From: Neorhizobium tomejilense
Lineage (GTDB): Bacteria > Pseudomonadota > Alphaproteobacteria > Rhizobiales > Rhizobiaceae
Reading direction: 5' to 3'
DNA: 45,163 bases
NCBI GenBank assembly: GCA_002968845.1
Contig: PVBG01000034.1
Span: forward strand, 1 to 45,163
Below are positions 17,420-25,547 of the stretch, one piece after another. The position numbers and the translations under genes are program-made. The notes beneath the pieces are model-generated. The model was given only the letters and a program-made list of their open reading frames with translations. It was not told the DNA's origin and ran no database searches. The first letter of the stretch is position 1; every line of letters begins with the position of its first letter.

Positions 17420-17444
17420 CAAAACGCTCCACTGGAGCGTTTTG
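17420..17444. terminator. bidirectional intrinsic terminator between convergent genes
   Basis: CAAAACGCTCC (17420-17430) and GGAGCGTTTTG (17434-17444) are perfect 11-bp arms around a 3-base loop. The A-run on the left and T-run on the right let it work on both strands. It serves the secreted-protein gene (+) and fpr (-). Confidence 0.75.
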
Positions 17445-17465
17445 CCGGCCGCAGGCCGTCGCCTC

Positions 17466-18293
17466 TCACCCCACAAATGCCCGTTCGATGACGAACTCGC
17501 CGGGCTTGTTGTTGGAGCCTTCGACGAGGCCGGCCTTTTCGAGCAGGTCCTTGGTGTCCTTCAGCATCGCGGTCGAGCCGCAGATCATGCCGCGGTCGAC
17601 GGCGGGGTCTAGCGCCGGAACGCCGAGATCGGTGAACAGCTTGGCCGACTCGATCAGGTCGGTGATGCGGCCGCGATATTGGAAATCCTCGCGGGTCACG
17701 GTCGGGTAATGCTTGAGCTTGTCGCCGACGATCTCGTGAAGGAATTCGTGGTTGTTGATCTCGTGCACCAGGTCGAAACCGTATTTCAGTTCGGCGACGT
17801 CGCGGCAGGTATGGGTGAGGATGACCTCGTCGAACTTTTCGTAGGTCTCGGGGTCGCGGATGAGGCTCGCGAAGGGGGCGATGCCGGTGCCGGTCGAGAA
17901 CATGTAGAGCCGCTTGCCGGGCGTCAGCGCATCGAGCACCAGCGTGCCGGTCGGCTTCTTGCGCATCAGCACCCTGTCGCCCGGCTTGATCGCCTGCAGA
18001 TGCGAGGTCAGCGGGCCGTCCGGCACCTTGATCGAGAAGAATTCGAGCTCCTCGTCCCAGGCCGGGCTGGCGATCGAATAGGCGCGGTAGACCGGCTTGT
18101 CGCCGACCATCAGGCCGATCATCGCGAACTCGCCCGAACGGAAGCGGAAACCGGCCGGCCGCGTCATGCGGAAGCGGAACAGCCGGTCGGTATAATGCTC
18201 GACGGCGAGCACCGTCTCGGCATAAACGCCGTCCGGAATCTTTGCCTGAACCTGGGCCACTGCGAATTCTTCCGTCTTTGCTGGAGCGTTCAT
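17466..18293 (-). CDS. fpr: ferredoxin/flavodoxin--NADP+ reductase
   Basis: With the start at 18293 (MNAPAKTEEF) the protein has 275 residues. It has an FAD-binding barrel carrying the YRAYSIAS motif and a pyrophosphate-binding segment, then an NADP-binding domain with MFSTGTGIAPFASLIRD and the CGSTAMLKDTK segment near the end. It moves electrons between NADPH and ferredoxin or flavodoxin in the cytoplasm. An upstream in-frame ATG at 18416 would add 41 atypical residues. It lies next to the sulfite-reduction operon in the same orientation after a 146-bp gap, so it may feed electrons to CysI while having its own promoter. Confidence 0.93.
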   Translation of the reverse strand: MNAPAKTEEFAVAQVQAKIPDGVYAETVLAVEHYTDRLFRFRMTRPAGFRFRSGEFAMIGLMVGDKPVYRAYSIASPAWDEELEFFSIKVPDGPLTSHLQAIKPGDRVLMRKKPTGTLVLDALTPGKRLYMFSTGTGIAPFASLIRDPETYEKFDEVILTHTCRDVAELKYGFDLVHEINNHEFLHEIVGDKLKHYPTVTREDFQYRGRITDLIESAKLFTDLGVPALDPAVDRGMICGSTAMLKDTKDLLEKAGLVEGSNNKPGEFVIERAFVG

Positions 18294-18439
18294 GCCTATC
18301 GGTCTCTTCGTCTCATCGTTCTTCGCAAAAGCGAAATATACCATCTGGTCCCGCATTTGAAGGCATCCGCGTGCCTTTGTCGCGGGCCTTCCGGAAAATA
18401 TGTGCGGGAAATTCACCTTTCGGCCGGTCGTCCCCGGCT

Positions 18440-18958
18440 TCAGGCCGTCACGGTGCGGCGCCGCCAGCTATAGCCCTCGCCCTTTTCGGCGGGGCGGGCC
18501 GTCGGCTGGTAGTGTTCGGCGATGCCCGGCAGCCGGCCCTCCTCGAGCCGCTTCAGCGCCGTGGCGTTCTTCACCGAAAAGCTGTCGATGCCACAGCGCA
18601 GCATCAGCGGCACCTGGTCGATCAGCACGTCGCCGACCGCGCGCAACTCATTCCTGTAGCCGAGCCGGTCGCGCAACAGCGAGGCATGCGAAAAGGCACG
18701 GCCGTCGTTGAAGGCCGGGAAATCCACCGCGACGACCTCGATGCGGTAGAGATAGGGTTCGAGCTTGCGCACGTCGTCCGCCGGGCGGATCAGCACGCCG
18801 AGGCCGACATCGTTGCTCTCCTCGGCCCGCGCGATCATCTCGTCGAGCGGCAGCAGCGCCTTCTGGTCCTCGGTCGCCTTCACCTCCTCGGTCTCGATCA
18901 CCCAGGGGTCGTTTTCGACGAAGCCGGTTTCTCTCCAGAGTCTTGGTTCCTGGGTCAT
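18440..18958 (-). CDS. DUF934 protein of the sulfite-reduction operon
   Basis: This 172-residue protein matches DUF934. The central part reads VGLGVLIRPADDVRKLEPYL, then VDFPAFNDGRAFSHASLLRDRLGY, the signature of the family. Members nearly always sit beside cysI or cysH in proteobacteria and are often labelled oxidoreductase, but no activity is proven. The start codon lies directly after the cysI stop (18959), so translation is probably coupled. No cofactor-binding motif is obvious. Confidence 0.9.
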   Translation of the reverse strand: MTQEPRLWRETGFVENDPWVIETEEVKATEDQKALLPLDEMIARAEESNDVGLGVLIRPADDVRKLEPYLYRIEVVAVDFPAFNDGRAFSHASLLRDRLGYRNELRAVGDVLIDQVPLMLRCGIDSFSVKNATALKRLEEGRLPGIAEHYQPTARPAEKGEGYSWRRRTVTA

Positions 18959-20632
18959 TTACGCAGCCTCCGCCTTGGCATCGCCATAGAGCGCTTCCTT
19001 GAACGGCTGCGGCCCGACGCGGCGATAGGCTTCGAGGAAGGTTTCCTCCTTCGAGGTGCGAAGACCGAGATAGGTGTCGACGATCGTCTCGACCGCGTCG
19101 GTCACCTTGTTCGGCTCGAAGCCGCGGCCGATGATCTCGCCGATCGAGGTGTTCTCGTCGCCGGAACCGCCGAGCGTGATCTGGTAGAGCTCGGCGCCCT
19201 TCTTCTCGACGCCCAGCAGGCCGATATGACCGACATGGTGATGGCCGCAGGCATTGATGCAGCCGGAAATTTTTATCTTCAGCTCGCCGATCTCGGCCTG
19301 GCGCTCCGGCGCACCGAAGCGGGTGGAGATCTCCTGCGACAGCGGGATCGAACGGGCATTCGCCAGCGCGCAATAGTCCAAGCCGGGACAGGCGATGATG
19401 TCGGTGATCAGCCCGGCATTGGCGGTCGCGAGATTATGGGCGACCAGCGCCCGGTAGAGCGGCTCGAGATCGGCCAGCGCCACATGCGGCAGGATGACGT
19501 TCTGCTCGTGGCTGATGCGGATCTCGTCGAAGGCGAACTCTTCCGCCAGATCGGCGATCGCATCCATCTGCACGTCGGAAGCGTCGCCCGGAATGCCACC
19601 GATCGGCTTCAGGGAAATGGTCACCATGCCGTAGTCAGGATGTTTGTGCGGCTTGACGTTCTGGTCGACCCAGCGGGCGAAATTTTCGTCGGTCTTTTTC
19701 CAGCCGGCGAGCTGCGGCCAGCCTTCGGCGCGGTCGGGAAGAGCCGGCGGCGCGAAATAGGCGGCGATCGCCTGGATGTCTTTCTCCGGCAGCTTCAGCT
19801 CGGTGCCCTGCAGATGGGAGAATTCCTCCTCCACCTGGCGGGCCAGTTCCTCGGCGCCGGTCTCGTGGACGAGGATCTTGATGCGCGCCTTGTACTTGTT
19901 GTCGCGGCGGCCATGCAGATTGTACACGCGCATGATCGCGGTCGTGTAGGAGAGCAGGTCTTCCTCGGGGAGGAAATCCTTGATCTTCTTGGCGATCATC
20001 GGGGTACGGCCCTGCCCGCCGCCGACATAGACGGCAAAACCGATCTGGCCTTCCTCGTTCTTCTTCAGGTGCAGGCCGATATCGTGCACCTGGATCGCGG
20101 CGCGGTCGCGCTCGGCGCCGGTGACGGCGATCTTGAACTTTCTGGGCAGATAAGAGAATTCCGGGTGGACCGACGACCACTGGCGCAGGATCTCGGCGTA
20201 AGGCCTGGGATCGGCGACTTCGTCGGCGGCAGCACCGGCGAAATGGTCGGCGGTGACGTTGCGGATGCAGTTGCCCGAGGTCTGCAGCGCATGCATCTCG
20301 ACGCTTGCGAGCTCGGCCAGGATATCCGGTGTATCGGAGAGTTTCGGCCAGTTGTACTGGATGTTCTGGCGGGTGGTGAAATGCCCGTAACCGCGGTCGT
20401 ATTTGCGTGCGATATGGGCGAGCATCCGCATCTGCTTGCCGTTCAGCGTCCCGTAGGGGATCGCGACGCGCAGCATGTAGGCGTGAAGCTGGAGGTAGAC
20501 CCCGTTCATCAGGCGCAGCGGCTTGAACGCGTCCTCGGCCAGTTCACCGGCGAGGCGGCGGCCGACCTGATCGCGGAACTGCTCCACGCGGCTCGAAACA
20601 AAAGCGTGGTCGAATTCGTCGTAACGGTACAT
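18959..20632 (-). CDS. cysI: assimilatory sulfite (nitrite/sulfite) reductase hemoprotein subunit
   Basis: CysI reduces sulfite to sulfide with six electrons for cysteine synthesis, using siroheme coupled to a 4Fe-4S cluster. The 557-residue protein has two ferredoxin-like halves. Conserved segments include GHFTTRQNIQYNW and TSGNCIRNVTADH. The cluster/siroheme cysteines are CPGLDYC (CX5C) and SGCINACGHHH (CX3C). The start at 20632 follows a strong GAGGAAG site; the longer open frame upstream overlaps DUF2849 and is not used. It belongs to the leftward operon cysG-DUF2849-cysI-DUF934. From sequence alone a ferredoxin-linked nitrite reductase role cannot be excluded, but the sulfur context favours sulfite. 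Confidence 0.94.
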   Translation of the reverse strand: MYRYDEFDHAFVSSRVEQFRDQVGRRLAGELAEDAFKPLRLMNGVYLQLHAYMLRVAIPYGTLNGKQMRMLAHIARKYDRGYGHFTTRQNIQYNWPKLSDTPDILAELASVEMHALQTSGNCIRNVTADHFAGAAADEVADPRPYAEILRQWSSVHPEFSYLPRKFKIAVTGAERDRAAIQVHDIGLHLKKNEEGQIGFAVYVGGGQGRTPMIAKKIKDFLPEEDLLSYTTAIMRVYNLHGRRDNKYKARIKILVHETGAEELARQVEEEFSHLQGTELKLPEKDIQAIAAYFAPPALPDRAEGWPQLAGWKKTDENFARWVDQNVKPHKHPDYGMVTISLKPIGGIPGDASDVQMDAIADLAEEFAFDEIRISHEQNVILPHVALADLEPLYRALVAHNLATANAGLITDIIACPGLDYCALANARSIPLSQEISTRFGAPERQAEIGELKIKISGCINACGHHHVGHIGLLGVEKKGAELYQITLGGSGDENTSIGEIIGRGFEPNKVTDAVETIVDTYLGLRTSKEETFLEAYRRVGPQPFKEALYGDAKAEAA

Positions 20633-20639
20633 GACTTCC

Positions 20640-20954
20640 TCAAACTGCGATGAAGGCCGGATCGGCGGGGCGGTAACCGGCAGCATATTCCATGGTCGGG
20701 CCCTGGGCACGAATACGTTCGCGAAGACGCAGCGGCCAGAGCTTGCCGTCCTGCTCCTGCACGTCGATGACAGCGACGTCAACAACCAGGTTCTGCGCAA
20801 AATCGCGCTTGCCGATCGCTTCCAGCGAGGCCACGGCCTCGGGATGGCGCGCGACGATCGCGTCCTGCAGGTTTTCCACCCACTGGCCGTTCGCGTCGAG
20901 CCAGACGGCGATGCCATCGGAAAGGCGGTTGGCGGTCAAAACCTTGTCGGTCAT
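20640..20954 (-). CDS. DUF2849 protein of the sulfite-reduction operon
   Basis: This 104-residue protein matches DUF2849. It starts TDKVLTANRLSDGIAVWLD and ends PTMEYAAGYRPADPAF, near the usual family length. Its ATG overlaps the cysG stop by 4 bases (ATGA), and cysI starts 7 bases after its stop, so all three are translationally coupled. The family is found next to sulfite reductase genes in Rhizobiales. Its role is undetermined; a part in siroheme delivery or reductase assembly is inference from position only. Confidence 0.9.
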   Translation of the reverse strand: MTDKVLTANRLSDGIAVWLDANGQWVENLQDAIVARHPEAVASLEAIGKRDFAQNLVVDVAVIDVQEQDGKLWPLRLRERIRAQGPTMEYAAGYRPADPAFIAV

Positions 20955-22405
20955 CTTGTCTGTTCCATTTCCTCGCGAACCGGCATCTTACCATAGGAAA
21001 GCGGTTCGGACTTTTCGAAATTCGCACCGGCGACGGCTTCGCCGATGATCACCATGACCGGGCCGGAAAGATCGTCGCGGGCTTCCAGGTCCGGCAGTTC
21101 GCGAAGAACGCCGTGGAAAAGCCGGCGGTCGGGGCGGCTGGCATTCTCGATCACGGCGACGGTGGTTTCCGGGGCAAGGCCAGCGCCCATCAGGCGTTCG
21201 GCGACGGAGGCGGCAACCGTGCGGCCCATATAGACGGCGATCGTCGCGCCGGAAATCGCAAGGCTTGCCCAGTCGGGCAGAACGTCGCCGGTCAGGTCAT
21301 GGCCGGTGGTAAAGATCAGCGACGAGGCGACGCCGCGCAGCGTCAGCGGCAGCTCGAAATCGGCAGCTGCGGCAAAGGCGGAGGTGATGCCCGGTACGAT
21401 CTCGTAAGTCACACCGGCGTCACGGAGCGCCGCCATTTCCTCGCCGGCGCGGCCATAGACCAGCGGATCGCCGGACTTGAGGCGGACGACGCGCTTGCCT
21501 TCGCGGCCGAGCGTGACCAGCAGCCTGTTGATCTCGTCTTGGGATTTCGAATGGCAGTTCTTGCGCTTGCCGACCGACAGGCGCTCGGCATCGCGGCGGC
21601 CCATGTCGACGATCGCCTGCGGCACCAGCGCGTCAAAGACGATCGCATCGGCTTCCATCAGCACGCGCTGGGCACGCAGCGTCAAAAGGTCCTCGGCGCC
21701 CGGGCCGGCGCCGACCAGCCAGACATGGCCCGCGGCGCGACCGGTGGTCGACAGCAGCGCATTGGCCGAGCGGCGGGCGGTGGCGATATCGTTGGCATCG
21801 ACGGCACTTGCGACATCGGCCGAGAAGAAGCGGCGCCAGAAGATCCGGCGCGATACGCCGCGCGGCACCAAACGTTCGGCGGCATCGCGATATTCAGCGG
21901 CCAGACGGGCGAGAACGCCGAGCGACGGCGACAGCATCTGGTCGATGCGGGCGCGGATCATCTGGGCGAGCACCGGTCCGGCACCTTCCGTGCCGATGGC
22001 GATGGCGACCGGTGCGCGGTTGACGAGGGCCGGTGTATAAAAATCGCAGAAATCCGGCTGATCGACCGCATTGGCGGGTACCTTTTCGGCGCGGGCGGCA
22101 GTGACGATCGCACGATCCAGCGCGGCATCGCCGGTGGCGGCAAACACCATCACGGCGCCCTTGACCTGATCTGCGAGATGATCCGGCGAAAAATCCGAAT
22201 GAACGGTTTCAATATCCTGAGCGGCCAGCCAGCCGGCATAGTCCCGATCAGGTGCCGAGACGTAAGCAACGATGTCCGCATCGGTGTTGCGCAGCAGCCG
22301 GGCCTTGGCATAGGCTTCGTCGCCATTGCCGAACACGACAACGCTCCGTCCGCTGACGCGGAAGAAAGCCGGAAAGACCGACAGGCGTTGTTGGCTTGGA
22401 GACAT
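20951..22405 (-). CDS. cysG: siroheme synthase
   Basis: CysG makes siroheme from uroporphyrinogen III. The N-terminal part (about residues 1-210) is the precorrin-2 dehydrogenase/ferrochelatase, with a Rossmann start SVVVFGNGDEAYAKA. The C-terminal part (about 220-475) is the uroporphyrinogen-III C-methyltransferase, with VWLVGAGPGAEDLLTLRA, VRLKSGDPLVYGRAGEE and VPGITSAFAAA. The start at 22405 (MSPSQQR) has AGGA 7 bases upstream; ATG 22423 and longer forms are less likely. Length 484 is slightly above the 457 of E. coli. It is the first gene of the operon that also holds cysI, the main siroheme user. Three TATTTCT repeats and a palindrome lie upstream. Confidence 0.95.
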   Translation of the reverse strand: MSPSQQRLSVFPAFFRVSGRSVVVFGNGDEAYAKARLLRNTDADIVAYVSAPDRDYAGWLAAQDIETVHSDFSPDHLADQVKGAVMVFAATGDAALDRAIVTAARAEKVPANAVDQPDFCDFYTPALVNRAPVAIAIGTEGAGPVLAQMIRARIDQMLSPSLGVLARLAAEYRDAAERLVPRGVSRRIFWRRFFSADVASAVDANDIATARRSANALLSTTGRAAGHVWLVGAGPGAEDLLTLRAQRVLMEADAIVFDALVPQAIVDMGRRDAERLSVGKRKNCHSKSQDEINRLLVTLGREGKRVVRLKSGDPLVYGRAGEEMAALRDAGVTYEIVPGITSAFAAAADFELPLTLRGVASSLIFTTGHDLTGDVLPDWASLAISGATIAVYMGRTVAASVAERLMGAGLAPETTVAVIENASRPDRRLFHGVLRELPDLEARDDLSGPVMVIIGEAVAGANFEKSEPLSYGKMPVREEMEQTR

Positions 22406-22499
22406 GCGGGTATCCTGAATCATATGACAGCAATATCCACAATAAGACGGCGGAATTGAAGGAATGGATATGCGAAGTGGATTGGGAGCCGGTATTTCT

Positions 22500-22527
22500 G
22501 TTTTACGATCAACCGGTTCTTGAGCAA
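22500..22527 (-). promoter_or_regulatory. possible cysG promoter
   Basis: On the minus strand TTGCTC (22527-22522) and TAAAAC (22505-22500) are separated by 16 bases. This fits a sigma70-type promoter, with transcription starting about 85-90 bases before the cysG ATG. It is a moderate match only. Confidence 0.35.
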
Positions 22528-22543
22528 AAGCCACCGCAGACGA

Positions 22544-22572
22544 TATTTCTCCAGTATTTCTGTAGACTACAG
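22544..22572 (-). promoter_or_regulatory. operator-like repeats upstream of cysG
   Basis: TATTTCT occurs at 22544-22550 and 22555-22561, 11 bases (one helical turn) apart. The second copy runs into the 13-bp palindrome CTGTAGACTACAG (22560-22572). A third TATTTCT lies at 22493-22499, next to the candidate -10 box. The position just upstream of the candidate -35 box fits a LysR-type activator site such as that of a CysB-like regulator; the regulator itself is inference. Confidence 0.45.
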
Positions 22573-22641
22573 TGTTTTTTTGCCCCGATCCTTTCGTTCC
22601 GCGCCATAAACTGCCTAGACACCTTGCAATAAAGAGTTCCC

Positions 22642-23220
22642 ATGACAATCGCCGCCCGCCTTCTCGACGTCATCGAAAACGACATTCTGCCCCTGACGGA
22701 AAAGGGCGTCGCCACCGGCAACAAGGTTTTCGGCGCGGCGATCCTCAAGAAATCCGATCTGTCACTGGTGATTGCCGAAACCAACAATGAGCTCGAAAAT
22801 CCGCTGTGGCACGGTGAAGTGCACACGCTGAAGCGCTTTTACGAAACCACACGAGATCTTCCCACCAAAGACCTGATTTTCCTGTCGACTCACGAACCCT
22901 GCACGATGTGCATGTCGGCGATCACCTGGGCCGGTTTCGACAATTTCTATTATTTTTTCAGCCACGAGGATTCGCGCGACGCCTTCGCCATCCCGCATGA
23001 CCTGAAGATCCTCAAAGAGGTTTTCGGCCTGGAGCCCGGCGGTTACCGGCGCAACAACGCCTTCTGGCATTCCTACGCAATTGCCGATCTGGTCGAGAGC
23101 GAAGACGAGCCTCTCCGTGCCGGCCTCAAGACCCAGACCAGCTGGATCAAAGCCCGATATGACGGGCTTTCCGGCGTCTACCAGTCCGGCAAGGACAAAA
23201 ACACCATTCCGCTCGCCTGA
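22642..23220 (+). CDS. cytidine/deoxycytidylate deaminase-like zinc protein
   Basis: This 192-residue protein has the zinc deaminase core: HGEVH (residues 57-61, with the catalytic Glu in the HxE motif) and THEPCTMCMSA (about 88-98, the PCxxC zinc ligands). The family deaminates cytosine, guanine, adenosine or nucleotide substrates by water addition. The C-terminal half (GYRRNNAFWHSYAIADLV) is not typical of tRNA-adenosine deaminases, so the substrate is open. The gene is divergent from cysG, sharing a 236-bp control region, and mazG follows after about 20 bases. Pairing with MazG suggests nucleotide-pool housekeeping. Confidence 0.85.
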   Translation: MTIAARLLDVIENDILPLTEKGVATGNKVFGAAILKKSDLSLVIAETNNELENPLWHGEVHTLKRFYETTRDLPTKDLIFLSTHEPCTMCMSAITWAGFDNFYYFFSHEDSRDAFAIPHDLKILKEVFGLEPGGYRRNNAFWHSYAIADLVESEDEPLRAGLKTQTSWIKARYDGLSGVYQSGKDKNTIPLA

Positions 23221-23241
23221 CATCCGGCTTTGAAGGACAAG

Positions 23242-24078
23242 ATGATGGAAGCATCGAAGGATATTTCGCGGCTGATCGAGATCATGGCGGCGCTCAGGAC
23301 ACCCGTCACCGGCTGCCCCTGGGACCTCGAACAGAATTTTTCGACCATCAAGCCCTATACGATCGAGGAGGCCTATGAGGTCGCCGATGCGATCGAGCGC
23401 AACGACATGGACGACCTCTGCGAGGAACTGGGCGACCTGCTGCTGCAGGTGGTCTTCCACGCCCGCATGGCCGAGGAAGCCGGCGAATTTTCCTTCGGCG
23501 ACGTCGTCCAGGCGATCACCAAAAAGATGATCCGCCGGCATCCGCATGTCTTCGCCGTCTCGGATGCCGCGACGCCGGACGCGGTGAAAGTGCAGTGGGA
23601 CGACATCAAGACTGAGGAGAAGCGCGAGCGGGCCGAACGGCGGGCGCATCGCGGCATTACCGAGGATTTCAAGCTCGGATACCTTGGAAGCGTCCACCGC
23701 GCCCAGCCGGCTCTGACCGAGGCGCTGAAGCTGCAGCAGCGGGCGGCAAAGGTCGGCTTCGACTGGTCGGCGGCCGAACCGATCCTCGACAAGATCGAGG
23801 AGGAGATCGGGGAACTGCGCGAGGCTCTGCGCGACGGAAACCAGGACAAGGTTACCGACGAACTCGGCGATCTCATCTTCGCGCTGGTCAATATCGGCCG
23901 GCATGTGAAAGCCGATCCGGAAGAGGCGCTTCGCGGCACGAATACAAAATTCAGGCGCCGGTTCAATTACATAGAAACATCTCTTCAACAATCGAATGAG
24001 ACGCTGGAAGCTGCCACGCTGGAACGCATGGAAGAGCTCTGGCAGGCGGCAAAGGCGATCGAGCGGCAGATCGGCTAG
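23242..24078 (+). CDS. mazG: nucleoside triphosphate pyrophosphohydrolase MazG
   Basis: MazG hydrolyses NTPs to NMP and pyrophosphate and removes aberrant nucleotides. The protein (about 278 residues) has the two tandem MazG domains of the long form. The first carries CPWDLEQNFSTIKPYTIEEAYEVADAI and EELGDLLLQVVFHARMAEE, including the metal-binding EExxE/ExxD residues. The second carries EEIGELREAL and ELGDLIFALVNIGRH. AAGGA lies 5 bases before ATG 23242 and 8 before ATG 23245; a TTG at 23230 is in frame but unlikely. It is probably cotranscribed with the deaminase. Downstream lies a decayed transposase end. Confidence 0.94.
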   Translation: MMEASKDISRLIEIMAALRTPVTGCPWDLEQNFSTIKPYTIEEAYEVADAIERNDMDDLCEELGDLLLQVVFHARMAEEAGEFSFGDVVQAITKKMIRRHPHVFAVSDAATPDAVKVQWDDIKTEEKRERAERRAHRGITEDFKLGYLGSVHRAQPALTEALKLQQRAAKVGFDWSAAEPILDKIEEEIGELREALRDGNQDKVTDELGDLIFALVNIGRHVKADPEEALRGTNTKFRRRFNYIETSLQQSNETLEAATLERMEELWQAAKAIERQIG

Positions 24079-24100
24079 GAGGTGTGGAGCTTTATTTGAG

Positions 24101-24290
24101 TCATAAGATTGTTACGGCGAGCGCGATCACGGCTCGATAGTTACGGGCAGTCTTTATCATATCTCGTGGCAACGCGGCGAAACTGTTTGAGCTTGGACAA
24201 GCAGCATTCGATCGGGTGGCATTGGGCATAAAGTTGTTTGTCGACCGGATATTTCTGGGCGCGTGATGGGTTTTTCGGAAGGATTCCGCA
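24101..24290 (-). pseudogene. C-terminal remnant of an IS5-family transposase
   Basis: On the minus strand one frame reads PKNPSRAQKYPVDKQLYAQ, then KLKQFRRVATRYDK, and stops. The next frame continues TARNYRAVIALAVTIL. Joined after RYDK they give the typical end of an IS5-group transposase (KLKQFRxxATRYDKTARNYxAxxxLA). A one-base insertion around 24150 breaks the frame. The N-terminal and catalytic parts are missing, and I found no terminal inverted repeats. It fills most of the 313-bp gap between mazG and the next gene and marks past insertion at this place. Confidence 0.65.
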
Positions 24291-24391
24291 CGGCAACGGG
24301 AAATGGAGTCAAGTCTCGCGCAAGTTGTTTCCATCTAGGGTAGTGGCGCTGGAATCACCGGCGCCACCATTTCACGCAGGAGGACGATCCA

Positions 24392-25336
24392 TTGGTTGCC
24401 TTGACAGCTTTGTTTACAGCGACGACCGATTATCGGCAGAACCTCCGTTCGCCGCCACCGTCCGCTTCCGCTCAATCTCGCGAAGAAAGAGATCAGAAAG
24501 TCAATGCTGCAATCGCGAACGGTGCCTCGCAGAACGAGCTGAAAGCCGCCCTCATGGAGGCGGCATTTAATCGCTACAGCGAGGAGGAGCTCGTTGCGGA
24601 CGAACAGCGGATCGAAACGGCGGAAGTCCTCAAAGCGCGATTACGGGAGGGTATCGACGACCCGGAAGAAGCTCTGAAAGCCAAGGCGGCCCTCGTGGCG
24701 CCCGGGCCCTGGTCCGATGAGGAGAAGCTGAAGCTCGCGCGATCCTTGGAAGCGAGTGGCCAATTGGACGGTCTGGTGAGTGAACGGCTTGCGCAACAGA
24801 GAATGCGCACCAGAAGAGAAATGCAGGTCAATTTCGTTACGATCGAGGAGCTGAAAAACCAGGATCATTCCGGCTGGACGCCTGATCCGGAAATATGGAA
24901 ACCGGGACCGCAGGGGGTGGGCTGGGTTTTTGCCCTGTCGAGAGAGGAGCTCATTGCAAGGGGCATTCTAATCGAGCCAACCGCGGAAATGATGGCCGAT
25001 CTCGCGGCGCTCAAGACGAACGCAGCGCAGGAGCTTGCCGACCTGCGGGCGCGGAGCGAAACAAATCCCGATCTCTACGCCCCTGTCGTGAAGAACAACG
25101 TGATCAACGAGGTCAACGTTGCGACCCTTCTCAAGGAAGATATCAGACCCCGGATCGACTATATCAGCCTGCTGATCCGCAGCGGCGAGGCGGACAAATA
25201 TCCGTTTCAGGCAGGCTATGGCGACAGAACGACGACCTCGGCTACCGAATATCTGTTCTGGCTTCAGGAACGGTCCATGGAGCTTCAGGAAGACGGGACG
25301 TATTTGCCGGGAATGTTCCCAGGGGCCGGCGCTTGA
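24392..25336 (+). CDS. unrecognised 314-residue protein
   Basis: The TTG start at 24392 is supported by AGGAGG 8 bases upstream, an excellent site. I do not recognise the family. The first ~35 residues are Ser/Pro-rich. Residues about 30-150 are highly charged and helical, with repeated Glu/Ala/Leu patterns (for example SEEELVADEQRIETAEVLKARLREG). A more globular part follows, with the aromatic patch HSGWTPDPEIWKPGPQGVGW near residue 155. No signal peptide or membrane segment is evident. It lies between a transposase remnant and an acyltransferase in a block that interrupts core gene order, so horizontal origin is likely. A secreted or effector role is possible but unsupported. Confidence 0.7.
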   Translation: MVALTALFTATTDYRQNLRSPPPSASAQSREERDQKVNAAIANGASQNELKAALMEAAFNRYSEEELVADEQRIETAEVLKARLREGIDDPEEALKAKAALVAPGPWSDEEKLKLARSLEASGQLDGLVSERLAQQRMRTRREMQVNFVTIEELKNQDHSGWTPDPEIWKPGPQGVGWVFALSREELIARGILIEPTAEMMADLAALKTNAAQELADLRARSETNPDLYAPVVKNNVINEVNVATLLKEDIRPRIDYISLLIRSGEADKYPFQAGYGDRTTTSATEYLFWLQERSMELQEDGTYLPGMFPGAGA

Positions 25337-25400
25337 AGACTGTCTTCGAACGTGATCTTCGCACCTTAGCCAAGGTCCATGCGGCGTCTCATTTCCAAGT

Positions 25401-25423
25401 CGCAGGAAACTACGTTTCCTGCG
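25401..25423. terminator. hairpin between convergent genes, possible bidirectional terminator
   Basis: CGCAGGAAAC (25401-25410) and GTTTCCTGCG (25414-25423) are perfect 10-bp arms with a 3-base loop. It lies between the unknown protein gene (+) and the acyltransferase gene (-). No T-run follows on either side, so termination is likely from position but not proven. Confidence 0.45.
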
Positions 25424-25547
25424 TCCGTGTAGCTTAAGAGGCCACACTGCCTGGCGGATATATCCATCCCGCAAGCGGCAGGGAGGCAACCGCTCCCGAT
25501 CCCGAAGAATTGGCGTCACCCGCAGCGCAGAACGGAGCGCCGAGTTA

